Of a stretch of 64,000 nt of DNA, positions 54,780 to 63,133 are shown piece by piece. The translations under genes were made by a program, and so were the position numbers. The notes beneath the pieces were generated by a model that saw nothing but the letters and a program-made list of their open reading frames with translations, did no database searches and was not told where the DNA came from. Positions within the stretch are counted from its first letter, which is position 1. Each line of letters opens with the position of its first letter. Source of the stretch: Myxococcales bacterium (lineage in GTDB: Bacteria; Myxococcota_A; Polyangia; Haliangiales; Haliangiaceae); assembly GCA_016707895.1 (NCBI GenBank), contig JADJGV010000003.1, positions 372,001-436,000 of the forward strand, read 5' to 3'.

Positions 54780-55270
54780 CCGCGCCCGGCGATCAGGTGC
54801 GGGTGACGGTCTCGGTCGAGGTGCCGATCGCCGAGGCGTTCCGGATCTTCACCGAGGAGATCGATCAGTGGTGGCGGCGCGGCCGCCGCTTCCGCCTGGC
54901 CGAGGGTGAGCGCGGCTTCATCCGCCTCGAGCCCGGCGTCGGCGGCCGGCTGTTCGAGTCGTTCGAGCGCGGCGGCGCGCCGGTCGTCGTCGAGACCGGC
55001 CGGGTCACGGCGTGGGACCCGCCGCGCCACCTCGCGTTCGAGTGGCGCGCGGTCAACTTCGCGCCCACCGAGGTCACGACCGTCGAGGTGGCGTTCGTCG
55101 ACCGCGGCGACGCCACCGACGTCACCGTGGTCCACCGCGGCTGGGCCGCGCTGCCCGCCGATCACCCGGTGCGCCACGGCGCCGACGTGCCGCGCTTCAT
55201 CCGCACGATGGGCCTGTGGTGGGGCGATCTGCTGACGTCGCTGCGGCTGCGGGCCGCCCCGCCGCCCTGA
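54776..55270 (+). CDS. SRPBCC (AHSA1-type) ligand-binding protein
   Basis: A 164-residue START-like protein. VTVSVEVPIAEAFRIFTEEI, DQWWRRG, EPGVGGRLFESFERGG, GRVTAWDPPRHLAFEWRA and TTVEVAFVDRGDATDVTVVH are typical of the AHSA1 family. Its hydrophobic pocket binds small ligands. It ends an operon VOC-ArsR-SRPBCC, in which the ArsR is probably the regulator of a small-molecule modification or detoxification pair. The gene is coupled to the previous one by the 4-bp ATGA-like overlap. The operon is convergent with the M48 peptidase operon. Confidence 0.93.
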   Translation: MTAPGDQVRVTVSVEVPIAEAFRIFTEEIDQWWRRGRRFRLAEGERGFIRLEPGVGGRLFESFERGGAPVVVETGRVTAWDPPRHLAFEWRAVNFAPTEVTTVEVAFVDRGDATDVTVVHRGWAALPADHPVRHGADVPRFIRTMGLWWGDLLTSLRLRAAPPP

Positions 55271-55275
55271 CCTGC

Positions 55276-56166
55276 CTACAGCGCCTCGACCGCCGCCTGG
55301 AAGCGCGCGAACCGGACCTTGGGGATCTCGACCTTGCCCAGCTCCTGGGCCTTGCCCTGGATCTTGGAGATGCGGTCGGAGGCCTTGGGGTGGGTGGCCT
55401 GGAAGCCGCCGCCGCCGCCGCCCTGCTCGGCGTCGAGCGTCTTCAGGTAGCGCACCAGCGCCTGCGGGTCATAGCCGGCGTGGACCATGATCTCGAGCCC
55501 GACGCGATCGGCCTCGTACTCGGTGTCCTTCGAGTAGCCCTTCACCAGGATGCCGTCGATCATGTCGTCCATCGCGCCCTCGAACACCTGGGTCAGCTCG
55601 CCCAGCGACGCCTCGTCGAGCTGGACGCTGGTGTCGAGCGCGGTCTTGGCGACGTTGGCCCAGCGGCCCTTCTTGATCGAGCCGAGCGCGTGGCCGCGCA
55701 CGACGTGGGCGATCTCGTGGGCCAGCACCGCCGCCAGCTCGTCCTCGCTCTCGGCCGCGTCGATCGCGGCGGTGGTGACGAACACCCAGCCGCCGGGCGC
55801 CGCGAACGCGTTGATCGTGTCGCTCTCGACGATCGTGAAGTGCCAGCCGGCGATCGGCGCCGGGCGATCGCCCTTGCGCGTGGTCTCCATCGCCGAGGCC
55901 GCCAGCACGCCGCCGACCGCCGAGACGTACGCGGTCGCGCCGTCGAGCCGGCCGGCCTGCAGCGCGTCGGCGTCGTGGTAGCGGTACTCGTGGCGCGCCA
56001 GCAGGTTGGTCGCCACCGAGCGCCCGGTCCAGTACTCGTTCTCCGGCGTCAGGTCCTTCTGCGCGTCGGTGATCGCGTCCCAGGTCTTGGCCAGCCCCTC
56101 GGGGGTCAGCTGGACCTTGCACGAGCCGACCACCAGCATCGCCGCGAGCAAGAGCGCGCGCCTCAC
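55276..56166 (-). CDS. M48-family metalloprotease lipoprotein
   Basis: A 296-residue lipoprotein (lipobox VVGSC, Cys at about 16). The zinc motif HEIAH is at His150-Glu151-His154 (VLAHEIAHVVRGHALGS). The third ligand Glu lies in YEADRVGLEIMVHAGYDP. DTINAFAAPGGWVFVTTAAI before it is also typical of M48 proteins. The C-terminus has THPKASDRISKIQ, a motif of the BepA/LoiP type that process outer membrane proteins. Active periplasmic or outer membrane quality control is likely. Its ATG overlaps the stop of the SH3 gene by 4 bp, and that gene in turn overlaps the cyclase, so all three are coupled. Confidence 0.95.
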   Translation of the reverse strand: MRRALLLAAMLVVGSCKVQLTPEGLAKTWDAITDAQKDLTPENEYWTGRSVATNLLARHEYRYHDADALQAGRLDGATAYVSAVGGVLAASAMETTRKGDRPAPIAGWHFTIVESDTINAFAAPGGWVFVTTAAIDAAESEDELAAVLAHEIAHVVRGHALGSIKKGRWANVAKTALDTSVQLDEASLGELTQVFEGAMDDMIDGILVKGYSKDTEYEADRVGLEIMVHAGYDPQALVRYLKTLDAEQGGGGGGFQATHPKASDRISKIQGKAQELGKVEIPKVRFARFQAAVEAL

Positions 56167-56657
56167 TGGTCACCTCCCAGCCCGCCCTCTTCGACGAACG
56201 CGCCCAGCTCCGACAGGTCGACGCCGGTCTTCTCGATCGCCTCGACGTGGCTGAAGTCGAGGTCGGGGTGCTTGCCCCGGTACTCCTCCTCGACGTCGGG
56301 CGTGAACCCGCGCCCGGCCAGCTCGACCTCGTCGCGCGACGCCGCGCCGCCGCCGCCCGGCGAGCTCGACAGCGCGACCTTGCCGTCGACGACGCTGGTG
56401 CGGTTGATCCAGCCGGTCTTGGCGCCGGTCACCCGGTACCAGTCGCCCTTGATCTCGGCGATCGTCAGCTGATCGCCGCGCGACACCGAGCCCGCGGCGG
56501 GGCCGATGAACTTGGGCGACTTCATCACCTTCGCGCTCATCACCCGCACCGTCACCGTGCTGCCGGCCTTGGGGGCGGCCACCGCCACCGCGCCGGCCAG
56601 CGCCAGCCCGGCGGCGATCACCGCGAACCACTGCTTGCTCGTTCGGACTCGCTGCAT
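56163..56657 (-). CDS. exported SH3-domain protein
   Basis: A 164-residue protein from ATG 56657 (MQRVRTSKQWFAVIAAGLAL). The signal peptide ends near AVAAPKAGS. Residues about 32-90 form a bacterial SH3 domain (VRVMSAKVMKSPKFIGPAAG, DQLTIAEIKGDWYRVTGAKT, GWINRTSVVDGKVAL). The rest is a helical region rich in acidic residues (EVELAGRGFTPDVEEEYRGK, DFSHVEAIEKTGVDLSELGA). The ATG overlaps the cyclase stop (TGATG), and the stop overlaps the M48 start (ATGA). Such a compact operon suggests the SH3 protein binds peptidoglycan or the protease; this is inferred. Confidence 0.85.
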   Translation of the reverse strand: MQRVRTSKQWFAVIAAGLALAGAVAVAAPKAGSTVTVRVMSAKVMKSPKFIGPAAGSVSRGDQLTIAEIKGDWYRVTGAKTGWINRTSVVDGKVALSSSPGGGGAASRDEVELAGRGFTPDVEEEYRGKHPDLDFSHVEAIEKTGVDLSELGAFVEEGGLGGDQ

Positions 56658-59227
56658 CACTTCTCCTTCAGGTGCCACACGCCGTCCCAGTCGTCGCCCG
56701 GCGGCTCGGCCGCGAGGTGCCGGCAACGTTCGACGTAGGTCTTGGACGGGCCGTCGTCGGGGTTCTTCACCAAGATGTCTCGGAAGGCCGCCTCGGCGCC
56801 AGCGAAATCGCGGCGGCGGTACAGCGCCAGCGCGGCGGCGAACGCCTCGGTGAGCGCGAGCACGTCGGCGTCGACCTTGCCGACCTCGCCGAACACCTCG
56901 TACACCCGCACCGGCTTGTCCTTGCCCTTCACCGCGAGCAGGTCGAGCTCGCGGGTGACGACCAGGTCCTTGACCGGCGCGTAGCAGGCCTCGGAGATCA
57001 TCAGCGCCGTGCCGTAGGCCTTGTTGGCGCCCTCGAGCCGCGACGCCAGGTTCACCATGTCGCCCATCACGGTGTAGTTGTACTTGTGCTTCGAGCCCAT
57101 GTTGCCGACGACGGCGTCGCCGGACGACAGGCCGGCGCGGGCGAAGACGTCGACGCCGTAGCGCGCCTTCCAGCCCGGGCGCAGCTCGGCGCAGCGGTCG
57201 CGCATCGCGATCGCGCAGCGCACCGCCGCCGCCGCGTGATCGGCGTTGGGGATCGGCGCGCCCCAGAACGCCATGACCGCGTCGCCGATGTACTTGTCGA
57301 CGACGCCGCCGTGCTCGAGCACGAGATCGGTCATGTGGGTCAGGTAGTCGTTGAGCAGCCGCACCAGATCCTCGGGCGGCATGTTCTCGCTGAAGCTGGT
57401 GAAGCCCGCGATGTCCGAGAAGTACACCGACATGCCGCGCCGCTCGCCCCACTCGAGCGACAGGTGCTCGGGGTGCTCCATCAGCTCCTTGACCAGCGCC
57501 GCCGAGGTGTAGCGGCCCAGCGCCTCCTGCACGAAGCGGCGGTTGCGGCGCTCGGCGGCCGACGTGACCAGGATGATCGCGAACACCGACGTGACTGCGC
57601 CGATCGCGGGGGTGGCGACGCCGAGCCACAGGCCGTCGTGGACGAAGACCCACCGCGCGAGCCACCAGTAGCCGACCAGCGAGCCGCCGGTGATCGCGGT
57701 GGTCGCGGCCAGGGCGATCATCGTCTTGCGGGTGGCCATCCACACGCCGGTCACCGCCAGCGCCACCAGCGTACACAGCGCCAGCGCCGCGGCGGCGTCC
57801 TGGCCACGGCTGGCCCGCTCGATCACGCGCGCGGTCTCGAGGTTGTCGATCGCGGTGGCCTGGATCTCCGAGCCGGGCACCGGCGTGCCCAGCGGCGTGA
57901 TGCGCACGTCGCGCAGCGCCTGGCCGGTGGCCGCGACGATCACGTACTTGCCGCGCAGCCGCTCGAAGGCGATGGCCGGCGCCTGCCCCTCGTCGAGCTG
58001 GGCCTGTGAGCGCAGCACCTCGTAGGCCGAGATCCGCGGGTACGCGCCGGCGCGGTGGAAGCGCAGGCTGAAGCGGCCGTGCTCGTCGAGCGGGATCATC
58101 ACCGGCAGGTTGTCGGTGGCGTCGGCGAGCACCAGCCGGCCGTCCTGCAGTGACGGCGAGATGCCCGGGTGCGCGACCAGGTACGCGGCCAGCGCCAGCG
58201 ACGGGTACAGCCGATCGCCGTGGCGCACCAGCGGCGCGTGCTGGCGCATGATGCCGTCGGCGTCGGTGCCCTGGTAGACGTTGCCGCTGCGCGCCGGGCC
58301 GGCGGCGATCACCGCCAGCGGCGGATCGAGGCCGTCCTTGCGCTCGAGCGTCATGCCGCCGTCGCCGCCGACCACGCCGTCGCGGCGGGTGATGATCGTC
58401 GTCGCGGTCAGCTCGGTGGCCAGCTCGGCGGCGGTGAGCTGGCGCGGGGTCGGCTCCACCGGCGGCGCGTCGGCGGGTGGCTCGGCGGGCGGCGCGTCGG
58501 CGGGTGGGTCGCTGGGCGGCGCATCGGCGGGTGGCGCGTCGCTGGGCGGCGGCGCCGGCGGCGCGAACAGCTCGGCCAGCTCCTCGGCCGACGACATCCG
58601 CCGCCACGCCGCCACCACGTCCTCGGCGTGATCCTTGCCGCCGTACCACACCGTGGCGCCGGCGCCTTCGGAGACGATGAACACCCGGGTGTTCCACGCG
58701 AGCAGCTTCTGCGCCGCGGTCTCGGCCTCGGCGGTGGTGGCGAACGTGCGCAGCGGCGCCGCCCAGGCGCCCGAGCGCGGCCGGGCCACCAGCGGATCGC
58801 GGGTCAACGCGAGGCCGATGACCACGTTGCCGGCGTCGCGCATCGCCTGGGCGAACTCCTCGGCGTCGCCGACCGAGTACTGGCCGCGGTCCTGGAACAG
58901 CCAGTCGAACACGACGACCTTGGCCCCGGCCGTCTTGCAGTAGGCGGCGATGTAGCCGTACATCGCGCGCGGCCACGGCCAGGTCACGTCGAGGTTGTCC
59001 TCGGCGTCCTCGATGTCTTGCTCCGACACCTCGATCAACACGATGTCGGGGGAGGCCGTGCTCTGGCGCGCGACGACCTTGGCCCGCTGATCGTAGGTCC
59101 ACATCTCGATGCCCTCGAGCCAGCGCAGGCGCACGAACCCGAGCACCGCGGCCACCAGCCCGACCAGCAACCCGACCAACCCGGCGGCCACCAGCTTCTT
59201 GGCCCGAGGCGACAACGTCACGCGCAC
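56657..59227 (-). CDS. CHASE2-domain adenylate/guanylate cyclase
   Basis: An 856-residue membrane cyclase. An N-terminal helix (about 10-30) precedes an extracytoplasmic CHASE2 domain (about 40-440; DIVLIEVSEQDIEDAEDNLD, WPWPRAMYGYIAAYC, GAKVVVFDWLFQDRG). Inside it is a low-complexity insertion of Asp-Ala-Pro-Pro repeats (about 240-275). Three membrane helices follow (about 455-540). The class III catalytic domain (about 590-770) has metal-binding Asp605 in YFSDIAGFTSFS and Asp649 in DKYIGDAVMAFWG, so it should be active. A TPR-like tail ends the protein. The GTG start at 59227 has a TACCGT box 6 nt upstream. cAMP versus cGMP specificity cannot be read by eye. Confidence 0.94.
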   Translation of the reverse strand: MRVTLSPRAKKLVAAGLVGLLVGLVAAVLGFVRLRWLEGIEMWTYDQRAKVVARQSTASPDIVLIEVSEQDIEDAEDNLDVTWPWPRAMYGYIAAYCKTAGAKVVVFDWLFQDRGQYSVGDAEEFAQAMRDAGNVVIGLALTRDPLVARPRSGAWAAPLRTFATTAEAETAAQKLLAWNTRVFIVSEGAGATVWYGGKDHAEDVVAAWRRMSSAEELAELFAPPAPPPSDAPPADAPPSDPPADAPPAEPPADAPPVEPTPRQLTAAELATELTATTIITRRDGVVGGDGGMTLERKDGLDPPLAVIAAGPARSGNVYQGTDADGIMRQHAPLVRHGDRLYPSLALAAYLVAHPGISPSLQDGRLVLADATDNLPVMIPLDEHGRFSLRFHRAGAYPRISAYEVLRSQAQLDEGQAPAIAFERLRGKYVIVAATGQALRDVRITPLGTPVPGSEIQATAIDNLETARVIERASRGQDAAAALALCTLVALAVTGVWMATRKTMIALAATTAITGGSLVGYWWLARWVFVHDGLWLGVATPAIGAVTSVFAIILVTSAAERRNRRFVQEALGRYTSAALVKELMEHPEHLSLEWGERRGMSVYFSDIAGFTSFSENMPPEDLVRLLNDYLTHMTDLVLEHGGVVDKYIGDAVMAFWGAPIPNADHAAAAVRCAIAMRDRCAELRPGWKARYGVDVFARAGLSSGDAVVGNMGSKHKYNYTVMGDMVNLASRLEGANKAYGTALMISEACYAPVKDLVVTRELDLLAVKGKDKPVRVYEVFGEVGKVDADVLALTEAFAAALALYRRRDFAGAEAAFRDILVKNPDDGPSKTYVERCRHLAAEPPGDDWDGVWHLKEK

Positions 59228-59233
59228 GGCGGC

Positions 59234-59239
59234 ACGGTA
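59234..59239 (-). promoter_or_regulatory. -10 box TACCGT, 6 nt before the cyclase start
   Basis: On the minus strand TACCGT, GCCGCC, then the GTG at 59227. There is no ribosome-binding site. The promoter diverges from the one at 59272. Confidence 0.5.
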
Positions 59240-59271
59240 ACACGAGCCCCGCCGACCCCGCCCCGAGCTGC

Positions 59272-59277
59272 TACAAC
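59272..59277 (+). promoter_or_regulatory. -10 box TACAAC, 6 nt before the cyclotransferase-like gene
   Basis: TACAAC, CTCAGG, then the GTG at 59284. It ends in C instead of T but the position is the same as in the neighbouring genes. A leaderless mRNA is predicted. Confidence 0.4.
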
Positions 59278-59283
59278 CTCAGG

Positions 59284-59700
59284 GTGGCGCCGGACGATCG
59301 ACCCACCGTCCCGTCCACCGTGGTGGACCGGCTGTTCGTCTACGGCACGCTGCGCGCCGGCGAGGCCGCCCACGCCGTCGTCGCGCCGTACGTGATCAGC
59401 GCGGTGCGCGCCACCGCGCTGGGCACGATGTACGCGCTGCCGGCGGGCTATCCGGGCGTGGTCGCCGACGATCGCGGCGTGGTCCACGGCGAGCTGCTCA
59501 CGCTGCACGACCTGGCCGCGGCGCTGCCCGCGCTCGACGCCTACGAGGGCGACGACTTCACGCGCATCCTGGCCGAGATCACCACCGCCGCCGGCCGCGG
59601 CTGGGCCTGGATGTACGTGCTGCTGTCGTCGGAGCTGGCGCACGGCGCGCCGGTGATCGCCGACGGCGACTGGGCCGGCTACCGCCCGCGCCGCGGCTAG
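59284..59700 (+). CDS. gamma-glutamylcyclotransferase-like (AIG2/GGCT fold) protein
   Basis: A 138-residue protein from GTG 59284. The GGCT-like fold is recognised from VDRLFVYGTLRAGEAAH, the LGTMYALPAGYPGVVADDRG segment and PALDAYEGDDFTRILAEI, whose Glu is the usual catalytic residue. The rest (WAWMYVLL) closes the small beta-barrel. Members cyclise gamma-glutamyl amines or peptides, or cleave related amide bonds. No substrate can be chosen. Its stop overlaps the stop of the small membrane protein on the other strand. Confidence 0.9.
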   Translation: MAPDDRPTVPSTVVDRLFVYGTLRAGEAAHAVVAPYVISAVRATALGTMYALPAGYPGVVADDRGVVHGELLTLHDLAAALPALDAYEGDDFTRILAEITTAAGRGWAWMYVLLSSELAHGAPVIADGDWAGYRPRRG

Positions 59701-59792
59701 GCGCCGAAGTAGGCGACGAGCGCGAGCGACAGGGCGGTCAGGGCGAGCGCGAAGGTGCCAACGCTGACTTCGCGCTGGCGGGGACGGGTCAT
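59697..59792 (-). CDS. 31-residue single-helix membrane protein
   Basis: A small open frame from ATG 59792 to TAG 59697. The product starts MTRPRQREVSVGTFALALTA and continues as LSLALVAYFGA: a basic N-terminus followed by one hydrophobic helix, as expected for a small membrane protein with the N-terminus inside. The stop codon overlaps that of the convergent cyclotransferase-like gene. No ribosome-binding site is evident. The codon composition matches neighbouring genes, but the short length makes chance possible. It may be a regulatory peptide of a membrane complex; nothing is known. Confidence 0.5.
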   Translation of the reverse strand: MTRPRQREVSVGTFALALTALSLALVAYFGA

Positions 59793-59936
59793 GGGCACGG
59801 GGGCAGTTTGGCCAAAGCGGCCAGGGAGTCAAGGTTTGCACCCGGTGATCGATCGGGTGTTGCCGCGCGATTCCGCACACTTGTGCGGCGTCTGGGGACG
59901 ATCACCCTGCGAACCGCCCTCACCGAGCGCCTGCGC

Positions 59937-59942
59937 TACAAC
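59937..59942 (+). promoter_or_regulatory. -10 box TACAAC, 6 nt before the metallohydrolase start
   Basis: TACAAC, GTCGTG, then the ATG at 59949. The position matches the leaderless pattern. No -35 box is obvious. Confidence 0.4.
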
Positions 59943-59948
59943 GTCGTG

Positions 59949-60590
59949 ATGCTGTGCGAGACGTTCGCGGCCGGCCGCTTCCAGTGCAACTGCTCGATCG
60001 TCGCCGACCCCGCCACCCGCGAGGCGATCGTGATCGACCCCGGCGGCGAGACCGCGCGCATCGCGGCGATCGTCCGCGCTAACGATCTGATCGTCACCGC
60101 GATCGTCCACACCCACGCCCACCTCGATCACATCTACGAGACCGCGGCGGTCAAGCAGGCCCACGGCGGCAGCGTGTGCCTGCACCCGGGCGACCGCCCG
60201 CTCTACGACGCCGCGGCGGTGCAGGCCGCGATGTTCGGCTGGGCGCCGCCGACGATGACCTCCGTCGAGCGCTGGCTCGCCGACGGCGACACGCTGCGGT
60301 TCGGCGCCCACGGCGCGCTGGTCGTGCACACGCCCGGCCACACGCCCGGCTCGGTGTGCTTCGAGATCGCGACGCCCGGCGAGCGCACCCGGGTGTTCGC
60401 CGGCGACACGCTGTTCCGCCGCAGCGTCGGCCGCACCGATCTACCCGGCGGCGACGCCGGCCAGCTGCGCCAGTCGATCAAGGACAAGCTCTACACCCGC
60501 GACCTCGACGCGCTGGTCATCCCCGGCCACGGGCCGAGCACGACGCTGGGCGACGAGGCCCGCGCCAACCCGTTCGTCCGCGCCGCGTAG
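59949..60590 (+). CDS. MBL-fold metallohydrolase (glyoxalase II-like)
   Basis: A 213-residue enzyme from ATG 59949 (MLCETFAAGRFQCNCSIVAD). The metal-binding motif HTHAHLDH, then TPGHTPGS, GDTLFRRSVGRTDLPGGDA and VIPGHGPST, define the glyoxalase II-like branch (YcbL type) of the metallo-beta-lactamase fold. AIVIDPGGETARIAAIVRAN is also characteristic. It hydrolyses a thioester such as S-lactoylglutathione or a related compound. The short C-terminus places it with YcbL, since long glyoxalase II proteins have an extra helical domain. A -10 box is 6 nt upstream, which supports this start over longer open frames. Confidence 0.92.
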   Translation: MLCETFAAGRFQCNCSIVADPATREAIVIDPGGETARIAAIVRANDLIVTAIVHTHAHLDHIYETAAVKQAHGGSVCLHPGDRPLYDAAAVQAAMFGWAPPTMTSVERWLADGDTLRFGAHGALVVHTPGHTPGSVCFEIATPGERTRVFAGDTLFRRSVGRTDLPGGDAGQLRQSIKDKLYTRDLDALVIPGHGPSTTLGDEARANPFVRAA

Positions 60591-60653
60591 CAGCCGCCCG
60601 GCGTCGCTGGCGCGCGGCCAGCCCGCGAACAGATCGGGCCGGCCGCTCGCGCG

Positions 60654-60659
60654 TACTAT
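60654..60659 (+). promoter_or_regulatory. -10 box TACTAT, 6 nt before the secreted protein start
   Basis: TACTAT, CCGGCG, then the ATG at 60666. TANNNT lies exactly 6 nt upstream and no ribosome-binding site is present. Confidence 0.5.
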
Positions 60660-60665
60660 CCGGCG

Positions 60666-61445
60666 ATGCGCCTCGCGTGGCTCGCCGTGTTCGCCGTGAC
60701 GTGGCTGACCGCGTCCTCGGCGCGCGCCGACGAGCCGGCCCGGCTGTACGCGCACTTCTCGTCGATCGACGAGCGCGCCGTGGTCGAGGCCGACGGGTTC
60801 GCGTTGCCGGCCGGTGTCGGGTTCACCCAGGTCGCGCTGGCGCGGAGCCGGGTCGGCGAGCAGGGCACCAACGGCGGCCTCGTCCTGCTCCGCTGCCGCG
60901 CGCGCACCTGCGCCGGGCGGCGCGTCAACCTCGGCGCGGTCGATCGGATCGAGGTGCTCGGGGTGGTCGACCTCGACGGCGCGCTGGTGGCGTTGCCGGC
61001 CCGCGCGACCGCGGTGAGCCACGTCGACCCGTGGACGCCGCTCGCGCTCCTGGGCGACGGCCGCCGTCCGCGGTGGCCGGTGCTGGTGGTGCGCAGCGTG
61101 CGCGCGGTCGTCGAGTCCGCGACCACCCGCGACGGCCTCGAGGTGCAGGCGACCGCGGTAGAGACCCGGCTGATCATGGTGTCGCTGCGCCGCCGCGACC
61201 AGGGGCGCGTGGTGTTCGACGACGCGCTCCAGGCCACCGGCGCCAACGGGGCCGGGATCGTCCGCACCTTCCGGCTGGCGCACGGCACGCCGGGCGGCCT
61301 GCTCGACATCGCCGCCACCGAGCAGCGGCGCGGCGATCGCGCTTCGGCGTGTGTGCCGCCGCCGCCGGTCGAGTACGCGTACCGCTGGGTCGGCGACCGC
61401 TACCAGCGCGCCGACGGGCCGCTGGCCGCCGGCCCATGCCACTGA
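60666..61445 (+). CDS. secreted protein, unknown function
   Basis: A 259-residue protein with a signal peptide (MRLAWLAVFAVTWLTASSAR, cut near ARADEP). The mature protein has two Cys-containing strands early (LLRCRARTCAGRRVNLGAVD) and is otherwise beta-rich: RLYAHFSSIDERAVVEADGF, RWPVLVVRSVRAVVESATTR, EVQATAVETRLIMVSLRRRD. The C-terminus is CVPPPPVEYAYRWVGDRYQR. No family is recognised. The gene is preceded by its own -10 box 6 nt upstream and is convergent with the outer-membrane operon ending at 61447. It may be a periplasmic or secreted protein. Confidence 0.78.
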   Translation: MRLAWLAVFAVTWLTASSARADEPARLYAHFSSIDERAVVEADGFALPAGVGFTQVALARSRVGEQGTNGGLVLLRCRARTCAGRRVNLGAVDRIEVLGVVDLDGALVALPARATAVSHVDPWTPLALLGDGRRPRWPVLVVRSVRAVVESATTRDGLEVQATAVETRLIMVSLRRRDQGRVVFDDALQATGANGAGIVRTFRLAHGTPGGLLDIAATEQRRGDRASACVPPPPVEYAYRWVGDRYQRADGPLAAGPCH

Positions 61446-61446
61446 C

Positions 61447-62259
61447 TCACAGCAGCACGCGCAGCCCGACGGTCAGCGTCACCGGCAGCGCGCTGCCGAC
61501 GTCGGTGGAGGGCGTGAACGTGACGCCGCCGGGCGCCGCGCCGTCCATCGGATCGGTCGACACCGGCCCCGGCGGGTTGTCCCAGCGCACCAGGTACGCG
61601 CGCAGCTCGGCGCCGAGCAACAGGCCGCCGGCGATCGGGCGGGTCAGCGCGCCGCCGACGACCACGCCGACGCCGTGCTGCCGGACCACCGCGGCGTTGA
61701 CCAGCAGCGGTCGCTCGATGCGCGCGCCGCCGACGAACAGCTCGGGCAAGAGCGGCAGGTCGACCAGCAAGCGGCGGAAGCCGGCGCTGGAGATCCGCAG
61801 CGGCCCGCGCACGCCGGCGTCGGCGAGGCGCTCGTTGCCGGCCGCCTGATCGTACGACTCGCCGAAGCGGAACTCGAACGTCCAGCGGTTGGCGCGGTAG
61901 CCGACCATGAACGCCTTGCCGACGCCGGGGCCGAACACCCCGTCGCCGCCGGGCGTCGCGGCGGCGCCGACCTCGAGGCCGAACACCGGGCCGCGCGCCG
62001 CGGCGGGCGACGGCGGCGGTACGGGGGCCGGCGGCGGCGGTACGGGGGCCGGCGGCGGCGGCGGCTCGACGACCACCGGCGGCGGCGGCGCGGGCTCGAT
62101 CGGCGCCGGATCGACCGGCGGCGGCGCGACCGGGCCCGGGTCGGCGGGCGGCGGCTCGGCGGTTGGCGGCCCCGCGTCGGGCGTCGGCTGCGCGATCGCC
62201 GGCGCCGCGAGCGCGGCCAGCGCGAGCGCGGCCAGCGCGAGTGACCGGCTAGAAGACAT
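61447..62259 (-). CDS. Pro-rich outer-membrane beta-barrel-like protein
   Basis: A 270-residue exported protein (signal peptide to about residue 23, ALAAPAIAQPTPDAG). A Pro-rich segment (about 25-90, with PPPPVVVEPPPPPAPVPPPP and similar) may span the peptidoglycan. The rest alternates polar and hydrophobic residues (GPVFGLEVGAAATPGGDGVF, GYRANRWTFEFRFGESYDQA, VVVGGALTRPIAGGLLLGAE, LPVTLTVGLRVLL) as in outer-membrane strands. It ends a three-gene operon with two lipoproteins (62249-63133 and 63130-63729). The start overlaps the end of the preceding gene by 11 bp. No named family is claimed. Confidence 0.8.
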   Translation of the reverse strand: MSSSRSLALAALALAALAAPAIAQPTPDAGPPTAEPPPADPGPVAPPPVDPAPIEPAPPPPVVVEPPPPPAPVPPPPAPVPPPSPAAARGPVFGLEVGAAATPGGDGVFGPGVGKAFMVGYRANRWTFEFRFGESYDQAAGNERLADAGVRGPLRISSAGFRRLLVDLPLLPELFVGGARIERPLLVNAAVVRQHGVGVVVGGALTRPIAGGLLLGAELRAYLVRWDNPPGPVSTDPMDGAAPGGVTFTPSTDVGSALPVTLTVGLRVLL

Positions 62260-63133
62260 AGCCGGCCTCCGCGGACAGCGTGCGCGCGCCGGCGCTCATG
62301 CCGTCGGTGAGCAGCTCGCCGCCGAGCTCGAAGCCCTTCAGCCGGACGCGCGCACCGAGCCGCCACGGGTTGGCCTCGATGTCCTCGCTGCCGTCGGCGA
62401 TCGCGAACCAGTCCTCGAACAGCGACGCCCAGTTCAGATCGGGCTGCAGATAGAACCAGACGTCGTTGCGCGCGTAGACCGACACCCGCACCGGCGTGCC
62501 CAGGTAGAAGTGCTCGGGGGTCACCGTCGCCATCGTCGAGCCGACGGTGGTGCTGTCGCCGACCAGCGTCGTGCGGGTGCGGTCGTGGAAGTCGAGGCTG
62601 CCGGTGCCGAAGCCGGCCGAGAAGCCGACCGCCACCGGGCCGACCCGCCGCGGCGTAGCGTGGAACCAGTACCAGAACATCCAGCCCGAGGTGTCGCCGC
62701 CCAGATCGCGCGAGCTGATCTCGAGGATCGTCTCGAACGGGAAGCCGCGATACGGCGTGTTGCTGATCGCCTCGTCGAGCCGCTGGTAGTCGCGCTGCGC
62801 CTGCGCGGCCTTGGCCGGATCGATCACGTACGTCGTCGTGACGTCGGTGGTCTCGACCCGCTGGCAGCTCGAACCGTAGCACTCGGTGCGGGTCGACACC
62901 GTGGTCGTGGTCGACGAGCTGTCGATCGCCGACGCCGCCGCGCCGTACGCCGCGATCGTGCGCAGCACCAGCCGGCTGACCGGCCCGCCGCGATCGATGA
63001 GCTTGATCGTGCCGGTGGTGCCGCTGGTGGTGCCGGGGGCGACCAGCGCGTTGCCGGCGCCGACGCCGTAGGTGACGCCGCAGCCAGCGGCGGGGAGCGC
63101 CGCGAGCAGCGCCGCGAGGAGCCAGGCCTTCAT
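62249..63133 (-). CDS. lipoprotein with beta-barrel-like region
   Basis: A 294-residue lipoprotein (MKAWLLAALLAALPAAGCG, Cys at about 18). A Ser/Thr-rich patch (about 70-90, with IDSSSTTTTVSTRTECYGSS) precedes the main body. The body is beta-rich and aromatic: GFPFETILEISSRDLGGDTS, GWMFWYWFHATPRRVGPVAV, VSVYARNDVWFYLQPDLNWA, ARTLSAEAGYVF. Its ending with an aromatic residue fits an outer-membrane beta-barrel signal. The gene overlaps both neighbours (by 4 bp upstream and 11 bp downstream), so the three are translated together. No family is recognised. Confidence 0.82.
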   Translation of the reverse strand: MKAWLLAALLAALPAAGCGVTYGVGAGNALVAPGTTSGTTGTIKLIDRGGPVSRLVLRTIAAYGAAASAIDSSSTTTTVSTRTECYGSSCQRVETTDVTTTYVIDPAKAAQAQRDYQRLDEAISNTPYRGFPFETILEISSRDLGGDTSGWMFWYWFHATPRRVGPVAVGFSAGFGTGSLDFHDRTRTTLVGDSTTVGSTMATVTPEHFYLGTPVRVSVYARNDVWFYLQPDLNWASLFEDWFAIADGSEDIEANPWRLGARVRLKGFELGGELLTDGMSAGARTLSAEAGYVF

